NCBI GenBank assembly: GCA_011033025.1
Contig: WFMF01000134.1
Location: 124,001-188,000, forward strand
DNA from: Beroe forskalii
Lineage: Eukaryota > Ctenophora > Nuda > Beroida > Beroidae
Direction of reading: 5' to 3'
DNA length: 64,000 bases
A program made the translations under genes and the position numbers. Positions 43,373 through 54,553 of this stretch are shown one piece after another; within the stretch, counting starts at the first letter, position 1, and every line of letters begins with the position of its first letter. The notes under the pieces were generated by a model. The model saw nothing but the letters and a program-made list of their open reading frames with translations. It was not told the origin of the DNA and made no database searches.

Positions 43373-44296
43373 TAGTAGTCGAACGGTGTACACAAGACAC
43401 ACCCTGTACACAACAAGCACACATTACCTTATATGGTAATAATAAAAAATGCTTGTTTACACAAAACAAAAAAGCGCATAACTCAGCCGTTTTTTGAGCA
43501 ATTTTGATCAAATTTTCAGGATATTACGGGCAAGATATGACCAATATAATCCTGGAGTAGCTAACATTTTTGACCTCCAGAAATTGAGATATGACAAATA
43601 AACTGGTGTTTTGTTTTAAAGTTACCGCTTAATAAGTGGCTTTTCGGTCATAACTCCGCTTCTGGAGCTCAAAAATGAATCTAAACTTCACTGAGATGTT
43701 GCTTATATCTAGCTCTAAATATCCTGAAAGTTTCATCAAGTTTGCTCAAAAAACCTCGGAGATATGCACGTTTTTGTAACGCAAATACAAAGGTCGCATA
43801 GATTTACATTTAAAGTTGTAAGTCATAACAGACACATGATATAAAACGCGTGTAGAACACGACTCTACGCATATAGTAATACCCTTTAAATCGGTCAAAA
43901 CTTGTCGTGAGACTACTATATAATTATGATTATCAGTCAAAAAACTTTTATTTTAACTATTTTTTTGAAATGGTACCTTTTCTTTCGAGGGGGCTGCAGC
44001 CCCCCTAGCCCCCCTGACCCCTCTGTGTACAAGTACTACAATATTGGTAATGTATAAATCAGCGGCGACAAACCAATGCATCAAAATGTGAATACTGAAC
44101 GACCGACCAAACAAAGTGTACAATATCAAATGGAGAACCACTCATGGTGAACATCGCCATTTGCATTTGCAATTACTTTTCTTTTTCTATTTGGCTGCGA
44201 TTTTGTAGCTCTCTTATCAGCTAGTGCTTATCTAGTGCTTATCTACTGCTGCCATACCTGCATTGTGTTCATTCTACCGTGTATATACAAGACAAT

Positions 44297-46441
44297 ATGG
44301 CATCGAATCGTCACCATATAAATGACAGTGAAAACGTGAAAGTCGTCATTGGAAAACTCATAGAAAAGGCTGCGTCGTCTGTCAGACCAGTCATTTCCAA
44401 TTTTGACTATTTCAAATCACGTTACTCGAGAATTGTGCTGAGTTCTTGGAGATTGCTCCTGCGGATAAAGACGGTTACAAGATCTACACTAAGTCTACCC
44501 TTGTTGGCCGCATCTACCTTGCGTTCATGGCTCTGATGCCGACCAAGTGTGGTGAGTGTGGGGACGACTATTTGATCGAGCATGAGCCGGAAGCTCAACC
44601 GTTTTTCATCTGTTTCAAGTGCTTTCAAGGATCTCACGACTGCGACAAAAGCAGAGTACTGCACCAGACTCTAGACGCAATGAATACTCCGACTGGTTTT
44701 GTGTGGCTCTGTGACACTTGTCACAAATCTCTTGACCCGATTGCAACTAGGAAACAGAGATCCCGTCACAACTCCGGAACGCTATCGTCTCACGAAAACC
44801 AGTCACTGGACGGTACATCTGACAGTTTAGGACTTCCCATACCGAATACTTTGCCATCATCTCAGACTAGTAGTTTTGTAAACATTTCGTCTGAGGTGTC
44901 AGCTGACTCAGCAGCTGCTCCGTCGCAGGATGCCGCCACCGACCTCTCTCCTCCTGCTGCAATCTGCCAGAGATTCCTGAACTGGAACTGCCCCCATGGA
45001 ATCAGTGGTAAGAAGGAGGTCGGCGGAAGCCGATGTCCTTACACTCACCCTAGGGTCTGTAACCAGTTCAGAGAAGGTGGTGCTACAGGGAGGAAAGGAT
45101 GTAAGAAGGGCAAAGGCTGCAGTTTCTTTCACCCGAGATCTGCGAAACTGTGGTAGGGAGTGGTTCATGTTCCAAGAAAGGCTGTTCGAAGTTCCATCCT
45201 CGTTCTGGCAAGAGGAAACCTCCTCGAACTTCCAAGGAGAAAGCTACTAAAGGGAAAGGAGCCAGCAACAACAACAGCAGCAACTCGGAATCAAAAGATT
45301 TTTTCCCTCCCCATTGGCCTTTTTGAAAATACAAAAAGGCAAATGAGAGGGTTGGCAGAGATCGTGGTTTGGGAAGGTTAGAAATAGGATATGTGTATAT
45401 GAGGTCCAGTTTTGCAATACAACTACTGTAATTTCTGGAAAGTGCCCGGATTGCTCCTTTATAATATCAGTCGCGAAAATGTCCCTCCCTCCGTCCGTCC
45501 TTCCGTCCGTCCTTCCGTCCGTCCCCTTATCACAAATCTTCAAAATCACGAATTTTATAATCATTGGCTGTCGGTTGTCAAAGTCTGACTTGGTCCATCC
45601 GTGGAAAATTCTCAAATTCTCTAAAATTATGATAAATTCTAAATTGAAGGGCTGTTGAAGAATTTGTGACTTGAAATCTTAGAAGTGAGTTGAGGGATTG
45701 AGGGATAAGATAATAAGGCTTCGGTTCTGTATTAGTTTTAGTTACAAACTGAATCACTATTCGACTGTATACTGAATTCGACTAAGTTCAAAAAATACGG
45801 TGGGTCGATGTGATTTGTGAAATACGAATGATTCTTTTCGGAACGAGTGACAGCATTGAAAGAGAAAGCATGAAATTTGAAATTTGAAGATAAGATGAAA
45901 AGTGACATCAACAGTCAAGTGATATCAACAGTCAAGAAAATACAGCGCGTGAACAAACGGTTACACAATCTGATGCGAAACGTAAACCAATTCAACGAAA
46001 TGGCGCGTAATCTACAACGAACTGATTACAACAACTTGGTACGAAAGAACGCGCGCGCAAGAATTTCAGAAGAAATGGCACGTGCCAATGCATGTTCTCG
46101 GTGGTCGCGCGCAGCATTGGCGCAATATTTATACTCCTACTTGGAGTGCCTGTTGTAGAATGATGCTAAGGTTACACCAAGCACCGCCGGGGAGGGAAAT
46201 TAAGCGCCTGCATACGGGAACATCCCACAAACAAGAATTGAAGAATCAAGCCCGCAGGTGCAATTCTTTTTTAGAGTTGCAGAACTTGGTCGTAGGAATG
46301 GCGGCCAAGTTGGAGGCGCTGGAGAAGAAGTTGGACCAAGGTGCAGCCACGTGTCAACCAGTCACGTACCCAGCTTCAGCTCCACACACCCAAATACCGA
46401 TGTACTACCCAGCTCCTACACCCCCACCAGGAATGGGCTAG
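44297..46441 (+). pseudogene. LINE ORF1 (zinc-finger protein), interrupted by repeat A
   Basis: Starts MASNRHHINDSENVK and shifts frame once near 44425 (continuing CAEFLEIAPADKDGY). CGECGDDY...CFKC and WLCDTCH form a PHD/RING-like Cys cluster. A Ser-rich linker follows. Then come C-x(n)-C-x(n)-H fingers (CQRFLNWNCPHG, CPYTHPRVCNQF, CKKGKGCSFFH and, after a second frame change at about 45156, CSKKGCSKFH). After SESKDFF the frame is broken by repeat A. It resumes at 46269 with LELQNLVVGMAAKLEALEKK (coiled coil) and ends PPGMG. Zinc-finger plus coiled-coil ORF1 proteins bind the LINE RNA. No other function should be assigned. Confidence 0.75.
45303..46268 (+). mobile_element. Repeat A, copy 2, inserted in LINE ORF1
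   Basis: 966 bp between SKDFF and LELQN codons, flanked by TTTTTT on both sides (GATTTTTTCCC, TTCTTTTTTAGA), either a 6-bp duplication or an oligo-T junction. Same terminal hairpins as copy 1. Confidence 0.8.
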
Positions 46442-47502
46442 TGTGCTATGAAATCAAGGAGGCTATCATGCACCATCTTGACAAAGGTGAAAGCAGAGCA
46501 GTGGAAACTGGAAAGAATCAAGACTAATCCTAAGTTCTTTTACTCATATGCTAAATCATTCTCCAAGGTTCAGCATAGCATTACAGCCCTCCTGAACGAA
46601 GATCAGGAGCTAGTTACTGAACGCAAACAGCTTGCTACCATCTTGCAGCAGCAGTTCTGTTCTGTATTCAGTGACCCAAACTGTCCCAACAAATCAGATC
46701 CTGCTTTATTAACAAAGTAACAATATAGACTTGGAAGCTATATCCGAGATAAAGCTCGACTCTGCTCCAGGGCCTGATGGGATACCTGCCGTTCTACTTA
46801 AGAAGTGTGCTTCTAGTTTGAGAATCCCTATCCACCTTCTATGGTCAGAATCCATGTCCACTGGTATAGTACCAAGCTACTACAAGAAAGGGCTGGTTAC
46901 ACCACTCTTCAAGAAAGGGAGTAGATGTGCAGCTGCCAACTACAGGCCTGTAACTCTGACGTCACATGTGGTGAAAGTGTATGAGAGAGTGGTCAGAAAA
47001 CACATGGTACACCATCTTGAATCTAACAACCTGTTAACTGAGAAACAACACGGTTTTAGATCAAACAGAAGCTGTCTCACTCAAATGCTTGACCATTTCG
47101 ATGGTATATTCGAAGGGCTAACAAATGGTAAAGATACAGATTCCATCTACCTGGACTATGCAAAAGCGTTTGACAAGGTTGACTTGGAACTTCTTATCTC
47201 TAAGCTAAGGAGATATGGGTTTCACAACAAGCTTATAGAATGGATCCAATCGTTCCTCACTGATCGAGATCAAGTGATGGTTCTGAATGGTGTTCACTCA
47301 GACCTCGCTAAGGTTTTGAGTGGTGTTCCTCAAGGAAGCGTGCTAGGGCCACTCCTGTTCATATTGTTCATAAATGACTTAGAACAAGTGGTTGCTTCAT
47401 CTAAGGTCAGCTTCTTTGCCGACGATACTAGAGTTTCCAAACAGATTGGCTGCCTTGAAGACTGCTTGCTGCTTCAAGATGATCTGTACAGAATTCTTCA
47501 AT

Positions 47503-47664
47503 AAATTGATGAATAATCTATTTATTCTCTTTCGACTCGATGGTACAAGTACTAAACGATGTGGTTCTTCACTGTACTTGTACCATCGAGTCAAAAGAGA
47601 ATAAATAAGTTATTCATCAATTGTAATCATGCGACTCTTATTCAACAACCCGATCCGTAAAATC
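47503..47664. mobile_element. 162-bp palindromic MITE in the RT, 11-bp target duplication
   Basis: Flanked by AATTCTTCAAT at 47492-47502 and 47665-47675. Contains an almost perfect palindrome (TTGATGAATAA...TTATTCATCAA with CTCGATGGTACAAGTAC inside). Removing it restores the RT reading frame (DLYRILQW). Confidence 0.85.
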
Positions 47665-48023
47665 AATTCTTCAATGGTCACAGGGAAACAACATGGAGCT
47701 CCATGAACAAAAGTTCGAGCTCTTGAATCACCTTCACTACAGTAAAAGCTCAAACTTCGAACTTCCTTTTGTTGCTGAAACCTTGTGCTACAAAGTTTCC
47801 GATGAGGTACTACTCAGTCCAGTTGAGCACGTCAGAGATCTCGGAGTTCGTGTATCAAGTGATCTCAGCTGGTCTAGGCACATTGGGAATATAGTGTCAA
47901 AAGCCAGAAGCTCTTTGTCTTGGGTGTTCAGTGTTTTTAAAACTCGTGACAGAACTGTCATGTTGACTAGTTAGGAGCACTCTAGAGTACTGTTGCCCAC
48001 TGTGGGACCCATGCAAAGTTAAT

Positions 48024-49281
48024 TTTTTAAGGTACCTCCAGCTCGTCCTTAAAACCAGTAGGTGCTCCTTATAATTATTATTATTATTATTATAAGGAGC
48101 ACCTACTGGTTTTAAGGACGAGCTGGAGGTACCTTAAAAATTCGCCGTTTAAGGAGCAGCTAAAGGACCAACTTAAGGACGAGGTGGATTGGGTAATAGT
48201 GATTTTTCGGGAATTTTAAGGTCGACCTAACTCGCTAAGGAGCACCTTAAAATCGCCTTAAAGGAGCACATTGGGTAATACGGAATTTTAAGGTGGACCT
48301 TAAACTGCAGTTTGGGCCGTTTTAAGGAGCACCTAGGGCTTAAGGTCGACCTTAAACGGTTGTGTAATCCTTAAACCACACGTTATATGTGATAATAATT
48401 TGGAGCTACATCGTTGTCACAACAGAGCAGATAAATTTCAATAATTCAATTTGCTGTTAGCGGAGTTTGCAGTCCTGTTGTGATCGGTTCAAAAAGCAAA
48501 AACAGCCAAAATCTTTTAATAATTAATAATTATGTGATTGGAATTCGTAACCGGTAAAATTCGTAAACGGTTTTAAACCGATAATAAGCTCTTGAATTTG
48601 TGTACAAAATTTTTAATTTATATTCAATCTCAATTCAGCAATTTGGGTAAAAATAGCTGGCAGTGATAGCTCTCATGCTTTTGGGAACTGTGTGAGTGCC
48701 CCACCGTAGGCTTCAATCAATCAAATTGACAATAAGTCTATTAACCAGCAATTGTGTTCGATTGACTGATATGTTTTTTAACGAGCCCCATCAATCATCA
48801 TAGCAAGATTTTTACTCGCCAGCAGTAAAGTCCATTTCACTGGCCCCAAGCACATTCAAATCCATCTATAATTTCATTTGCTAACAGATTCAATTTGCAT
48901 CTAATTTCTAAATTTAATTTCACTTCCATATTTAATTTCACTTCCATATGACCTTCCATATGACCTTCCTTATATGGTGGTTTCTACCATATATGGAGCT
49001 GCTCCTTAACTGAGCTGCTCCTTTACGACCTGCTCCTAAAAATTTAAGGAGGATCTCCTCCTTTCAATTTGGGTAATAGCAGAAAGTGTCAAAGGAGGAG
49101 CTGCTCCTAAGATGCCCCTTAGCGTTTGAGGACGACCTCCCCCTTTACGGTTTAGGTCGACCTTTACGAATTGGGTAATACCAATTTTGCTTAAGGAGGA
49201 CCTACAGTAGGTGCTCCTTAGAGCTCCTCCTTAAACATAGAGCTTCTTAGGTCGACCTAACACGAAAATTGTGTAATCCGG
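48024..49281. mobile_element. 1.26-kb insertion C with repeated AAGGTCGACCTTA and GGGTAATA modules
   Basis: Splits the LINE codons between WDPCKVN and LEGVQRTF. It opens with a ~110-bp hairpin (AAGGTACCTCCAGCTCGTCC, ATT microsatellite loop). Further in, 'attgggtaata' or 'tgtgtaatcc' recurs at least seven times beside self-complementary AAGGTCGACCT words. No open frame of note. Confidence 0.7.
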
Positions 49282-49854
49282 CCCTTAGAGGGGGTACAAA
49301 GAACATTCACTAGTCGAATAGGTGGTCTACAGCATATCAACTATTGGAAAAGGCTTGCTGAACTGAAGCTCATGTCACTGCAGCGCAGGCGGGAACGCTA
49401 TGTCATCTTGGTGATGTGGAAGATCCTCCACAAAGTTGTCCCAAACTGTTGTGGCATCACATTTAAAACGACACTAAGACATGGTTCTGTAGCTATTATT
49501 CCTCCACTGTCAAAGTCTAGCTCGTCAGGAAATCAGACGCTGTATGACAGGTGCTTCTCAGTTCAAGGACCGAAACTGTGGAACAAGGTGACGGTTGATG
49601 TTAAAGCTACAAAATCGTTTGAATCGTTCAAAATCGCACTGTCGAAATTCGTTGCTTTGATACCAGACCACCCTCCGGTCTCTGGTTACAGCTGCAGCTG
49701 GTCGAACTCATTACTGCGACTACACGCCATCGACCTCGAGGTGGTCGGACATCTGATGGCCCTTCTGACTGACGGACAAACTCCACCAAGTTACCAAGTT
49801 AGTTACTTTCAAAAATGTAAAGCAGTCACGTTCCATTCTATACCTGTGTTATAG

Positions 49855-50272
49855 AATGAAAGGTTTAGTAACGAGTAAAAATTACTAAACGTCATATTAC
49901 ACACGAGGGCCGGAGGCCCGAGTGTGTAATATGGCATTGAAAAACCGAGGCCGAAGGCCGAGGTTTTTTAATGCTGAGTTTAGTAATTTTTACGAGTTAT
50001 TAAACTGAATTATGCACCGACTTTACTCGAAAAAATGGCAATATTTTCAAACACAAGGAAATGTTTTAAATTAAGATTTGAAGGTACAGTTTGCTCAACT
50101 GTGCGAAATAAATTATTACGCACTGTTCTACTGCACCATAATAAATTATTATGACCTACAGTGCGTAATAAATCCGGATTTCGGCACTACAGTGCGTAAT
50201 AATTTATTGCGCACGGTACCCTGGTGCCTATAGGGTTTTTGAATACATAGCATAAACACGCCTTGGAGGTGC
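49855..50272 (-). mobile_element. Hairpin element family H, copy 2
   Basis: Reverse-complement copy of 8498-8945, with the same TTCG/GAAG hairpins (here GGGCCGGAGGCCC and AGGCCGAAGGCCT). It separates the end of one LINE fragment from the FADD motif of another. Confidence 0.8.
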
Positions 50273-50273
50273 A

Positions 50274-51320
50274 TAATGGTTCTTCGCAGACGACACCCGT
50301 ATACTGCGGCATATCTTCAAACTCGATGACACTGAGACATTGCAGCATGATCTCAACAGTGTAGTTGATTGGGCCAAGTGCAACAATATGGCACTACACG
50401 AGGATAAGTTTGAGCTCCTTGTTCATAGACACTGTCCCCAAAATACCCTGCTCAACCTACCGTTTGCTGTTTTGACACAAACATATCAAGTTTCAAGTGG
50501 TAACATGCTCTACCCCTCAAAAGAAGTTAAGGATTTGGGGGTTATTGTCTCAGCGGATCTTTCTTGGAGCTCTCATGTCAATTTGATTGCAGAACGTGCT
50601 CGAAAAGTCATGGCCTGGGTTTTAAGTGCGAGTCGAGACAAGAGACAAGCTGACGTTGATGACTCTTCACAAATCCCTTGTCAGAAGTCACCTCGAGTAC
50701 TGCTGTCCCTTATGGAACACCCCCAAACGTGCTAATATTCAGGAATTGGGTGTGCAGCGCACATTCACAGCAAAAATTCAAAGTTTTCGTCATTTTATTA
50801 ACTACTGGGAAAGGCTGAAAGCCCTGAACCTGATGTCCTTGCAAGAGAACGGTACATCATTATACACATGTGGAAAGTGTTGCACGGCAAGTGTCCAAAT
50901 GATACCAGCATCAAGTTCTCTGCTACACCACGACATGGCTACAGAGCAATGGTGCCCAGCCTTTCTAGAACGTGCAGTCAACACAACCAGACGCTTTTTG
51001 ACAGTTCATTTGCTGTTGTGGGACCTCGATTATGGAACACAATCCCAGCCAGTCTGCACACAATCGAGGATATCCTACGCTTCAAGTCGTTGCTCACAGC
51101 GTTCGTCATTTCCTTCCCTGATGAACCCACAGTTCCCGGATACAGTAAAGAAACGGGAATTCACTTCTAGAATGGAATGGCTACAAGACAGCTCCTTCGC
51201 TGTCGGGGTGGTGCGCAGCTGCGATGGCCTGATAGAGGAATCTACGAAACTCAACAAAGTACAAAAGTACAAAGTACAAAGTAAGTACGAGTCGACGTCA
51301 CGTGACATGTCTATCATAAT
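50274..51320 (+). pseudogene. Second LINE ORF2 3' fragment
   Basis: Starts exactly at the RT motif C (WFFADDTR). It continues DLNSVVDWAKCNNMALHEDK, KEVKDLGVIVSADLSWSSHV, HLEYCCPLW, NYWERLKALNLMSLQE and MWKVLHGKCPNDTS, then RLWNTIPASLHTI, with at least two frameshifts (near 50630 and 50850). Related to, but clearly diverged from, the LINE at 46.4-49.8 kb; a separate family member. Confidence 0.75.
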
Positions 51321-51414
51321 ATAAAGGTTTGCAAATGTACACAGTAATTACAATGTGTTGATTGGTGTTCGTTATTGTACATACATGTACATTTGCTAAA
51401 TACAATCTAGATTG

Positions 51415-51495
51415 GTCAGGTAAAACAGGGTAAATAAACAGGGTAAATAAACAGTGTAAATAAGCAGGGTAAATAAACAGTGTAAGCATGTTTAA
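51415..51495 (-). repeat. 14-bp tandem repeat (AAACAGGGTAAATA)
   Basis: Five to six units with GGG/GTG and AAA/AGC variation. It lies downstream of the PHM stop codon in the transcript sense. Confidence 0.8.
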
Positions 51496-51793
51496 TTAAG
51501 TTTTGTAACATTCGGTAATTTAGTGTGTCGGAATACGAATATAAAACTAAAGATGGACTTTCGAAATCTACTGATGGACTCTTCAGAGAAAGACTTTCGC
51601 GCGTGTTTATACCTATAACTCCATATTTGGTTTTACAAAATACAACTCCATCAGTGATGGTTATACCGTATACGTATGGAGCACGCGCGAAAACAACTTG
51701 GCCGTGTATATAACAAAATAGATGGTTTTGGAAAGCAATACAACAAAAAGACAAAATCTATGAATAAAGATCATAAACTTTTGGCGCAATGAA

Positions 51794-51939
51794 TTAGTCT
51801 CGTTGAACTAACTTGAATTTATCTGCAGTTTGGTAGTACATCATGTAAAAGTTGCACATTTCATCCTGCCCAGTAGCTCCTATATCCACTTCCGTATCCT
51901 TATCATTGATAAACAAGCACCGTGCATGTAACAAGTCAC
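51794..51939 (-). CDS. PHM: PHM terminal coding exon
   Basis: Minus-strand exon with acceptor CATTATTTCAG and a stop codon at 51794-51796. Encodes (G)DLLHARCLFINDKDTEVDIG, then DEMCNFYMMYYQTADKFKLV and ends QRD. It aligns with the end of the PHM catalytic core, where GD-LAARC is followed by DEMCN-Y-MYY. The Met of DEMCN is the third ligand of the catalytic copper (M314 in the rat enzyme). The phase (two bases in) fits the upstream exon at 55371-55542 exactly. The protein ends soon after this strand, shorter than the rat PHM core by about 30 residues, so it may be a monofunctional PHM without a PAL domain, or the reading ends in the wrong place. Confidence 0.85.
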
Positions 51940-52163
51940 CTGAAATAATGATGTCAACGCAGTGGTCGACCGGTGGCAGGATCTCAGCCGGGGCCGGGGA
52001 AGACTTTCGAGAAATTTGACCGGGGCCGGGGAACCATCAATTTAGCCGGGGATGGCTGACCAAAGTTAGATAAAGACAATTGGGGTACTTATCAGAAAAT
52101 ACATGAAATACAGAGTATGTGCATGAAAAAACTGACAGGTATTCAATACACATTTAGGCAAAA

Positions 52164-52475
52164 TCACTGAAATTCAATGATATGCAGGGGTCTGGGGGCA
52201 GCAGCCCCCAGAAGCCAGACAACTTGAGTTAATAGAATAATCGCCTCTTTAGTATTTCAACTCAATTTCTCGTATTTTTCAAACGAATCTGGCTATAGTT
52301 AAGTAGCTAAATCAATACTGTCACTGAAATTCAATGATATGCAGGGGTCTGGGGGCAGTAGCCCCCAGAAGCTAGACGACCTGAGTTAATAGAATTATCG
52401 CATCTTTAGTATTTCAACTCAATTTCTTGATTTTTTAAATGAATCTGGCTATAGTTAAGTAGTTAAATCAAAACA
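52164..52475 (+). repeat. 157-bp direct duplication
   Basis: Two adjacent copies starting TCACTGAAATTCAATGATAT (52164, 52321), each with a CTGGGGGCAGnAGCCCCCAG stem. Copies differ at about ten positions. Confidence 0.85.
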
Positions 52476-53022
52476 GATCTAAACATGCTGTCAGGTGTAA
52501 TAGCTCCAACACATCTGATATGAATAAATGCGCAACCAAGAACAAGTTAACCAGGGTTTCATTCACATTTAGAGTTTTATCGACACAAGTTGAGAGTTGA
52601 CTGAATTTAGACTCAATCAGTTAATGTTCTACAATATTGCCATAATATTAAATTACTCCAATATGTGCATTATTGTTAAGTGCATAATCTAAATGTCGCA
52701 TTTTGATAAGTTGAAAATATTGAATGTTTTAACATGGTTATACATTTACTATGATATTTGTGTGATATGTAGAGTTTTTGTTGATGTTTGATGCTCTATT
52801 GCAAACAAATTTAAATATCTTGAGTCTTACAAGAATAACTCTTTATGAAAATACTTTCATCAAATTTCATTGACCAATATCACCACCCCTTATAGCTTAA
52901 AATTTAATACCCCTCACCTCTTGTCATTGAACCAACATGATATCATTATTCCTAAATTTTGATTTTGTGCAACGGAAAACACATATTATGACCGTCGGCT
53001 TATCGAAATTGAGGATTGAACA

Positions 53023-53695
53023 ATGCGAGATAACCTGCAGCAAGACGAACAGACCGCATACTCGACTGAAAACGCTGAATTGCGTGATTTTTACTCTAAA
53101 TTACATGACAATGAGGACGCAAAAATAGATTTTCCTAGGTACCAAAATAGTGAATATATAGATTCTGCCAAGTATTATACCATAAATGAACTCAATAATG
53201 CCCTTGAAAATTTTAGTGAGTGTAAAGATACGAAAATTCTAAATCAGAACATAAGAGGTATTGCAACAAATTTTGAAAATTTTACTAGTTACTAGTACGC
53301 TTAAATCAAAGATTCAAAATTATTTGTCTGACAGAATATGAATGTCACATAACAAAAGAAACTTCTGATAGTGATCTTGAAAACTATAAAATTGACGGCT
53401 ACCAATTTTTTCACGTAAAATCAAGTATCAAATTCGGCGGAGTTATTATTTATATTAAGGACAGTCATGAGGCACGGTGTATCGAGGAGTTAACTGGTTC
53501 TAATTCGAGTTGTGATTATTTGTTTATAGAAATAAAGAACAAAAATAGCAGCAAAAAAATAATCACAGGAGGTTACTATCGACATTGCATAAACACGACA
53601 ACTGAAAAACAAAATTTGAAAGCCATCTCAATTATAAAAGAATAAAAAATAATAAGATAATTATGCTTGGCGATATGAATATATTATGTCTTCTA
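53023..53695 (+). pseudogene. LINE APE-type endonuclease remnant
   Basis: The first frame ends LNQNIRGIATNFENF (the N-terminal QNIRG Asn motif of APE endonucleases). After a frameshift near 53290 it continues FKIICLTEYECH (Glu motif), KFGGVIIYIKDS, CDYLFIEIKN and GGYYRH, and after another shift MLGDMNI (the GD-N motif). Ends where repeat A begins. Not the missing endonuclease of the 46-kb LINE in any direct sense, since it sits 6 kb away inside another element. Confidence 0.7.
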
Positions 53696-53697
53696 AC

Positions 53698-54553
53698 AAG
53701 AATTGCACCTGCCAGCACAACTCTTGTTTGTCCATTGTTCCTGTATGCAGGCGCTTAATTTCCCTCCCCCGTGGTGCTTGAAGTTGATGTTTGCTTAGTA
53801 TCATGATACAACACGTGCATGCTGTCCTACTTCAAGTGAGAGTATAACCTTAGCTAATCTAACGGCGCGTAGTTATACTGTTGCATTTATTGCAAAAAGG
53901 CTGGTGCGTAAGAGATCCAAATATTTTCGTATCTCTATCACATGAAATTTCAATATGGCGCTATCATCTATAACGTGAAATATCAACATGGGTTGACGCA
54001 TAACACATTAACATCAGTCAAACAGTTATTTGACAAACCCTGTCAAACTTTTCAGAGGGCCCTGCGCACCTTCGGACTTCGACTTGATTGAATTATTTCA
54101 ATTTGACGAAAACTTTCATGTTTGCCTTCTCAATAAACATTAAACAGCTCTTGGACAATGGACGCTCTACCTCATTGATATTCATTCCACTGTAATCGTT
54201 ACTAATTGCATATATACTGCGGCGCACTTTGATATATTTTGACTCATTCTGCGCCGCGCACGAACATACATCAACAATACGTGATCTCCGCAAGCGTTCA
54301 ATTGCGCGCGTTGTGCGCGCGCAAATGTATGAGTTGCTAGGAGACTCGTCTGTATGACGTTTTTACGCCACTTTTATGACTTTCTTACACCACAATCGTT
54401 TTCCGGGCACTTTTCAGAAATTACAGTAGTTGTATTGCAAACCTGGACCTGCTATACACATATCCTATTTATCACCTTCCCAAACCACGATCTCTGCTAA
54501 CCCTCTTCAATGCCTTTTTGTAAAACAAAAAAGCGTTGGGGAGGGAAAAAATC
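53698..54553 (-). mobile_element. Repeat A, copy 3 (inverted, diverged)
   Basis: Reverse-complement match to repeat A termini: AATTGCACCTGCC and GGCGCTTAATTTCCCTCCCC at the left, CAACGCTTTTTTG...TTGGGGAGGGAAAAAA at the right, and shared 'acagtagttgtattgcaaacc'. The middle differs. Confidence 0.7.

Larger units (their letters stand above)
46448..49805 (+). pseudogene. LINE ORF2 (RT and C-terminal region), endonuclease missing, two insertions
   Basis: Begins after where an APE endonuclease should be (EQWKLERIKTNPKFFYSYAK). RT motifs: SAPGPDGIPAVLLKKC, YKKGLVTPLFKKGS, NYRPVTLTS, KQHGFRSNRSC, YLDYAKAFDKVD, SGVPQGSVLGPLLF, FFADDTR. Interrupted at 47503 and again near 48020. It resumes at 49288 with VQRTFTSRIGGLQHINYWKR, then LKLMSLQRRRERY and MWKILHKVVPN. 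Probably jockey superfamily (CR1/L2-like by the C-terminal RRRERY...MWKILH region). The loss of the endonuclease makes it incapable of normal retrotransposition. Confidence 0.8.

Noticed and set aside
51415..51495. Interstitial telomere-like repeat (CAGGGTAAATAAA)
   Set aside because: The 14-bp unit is not a known telomere motif and only five to six copies are present.
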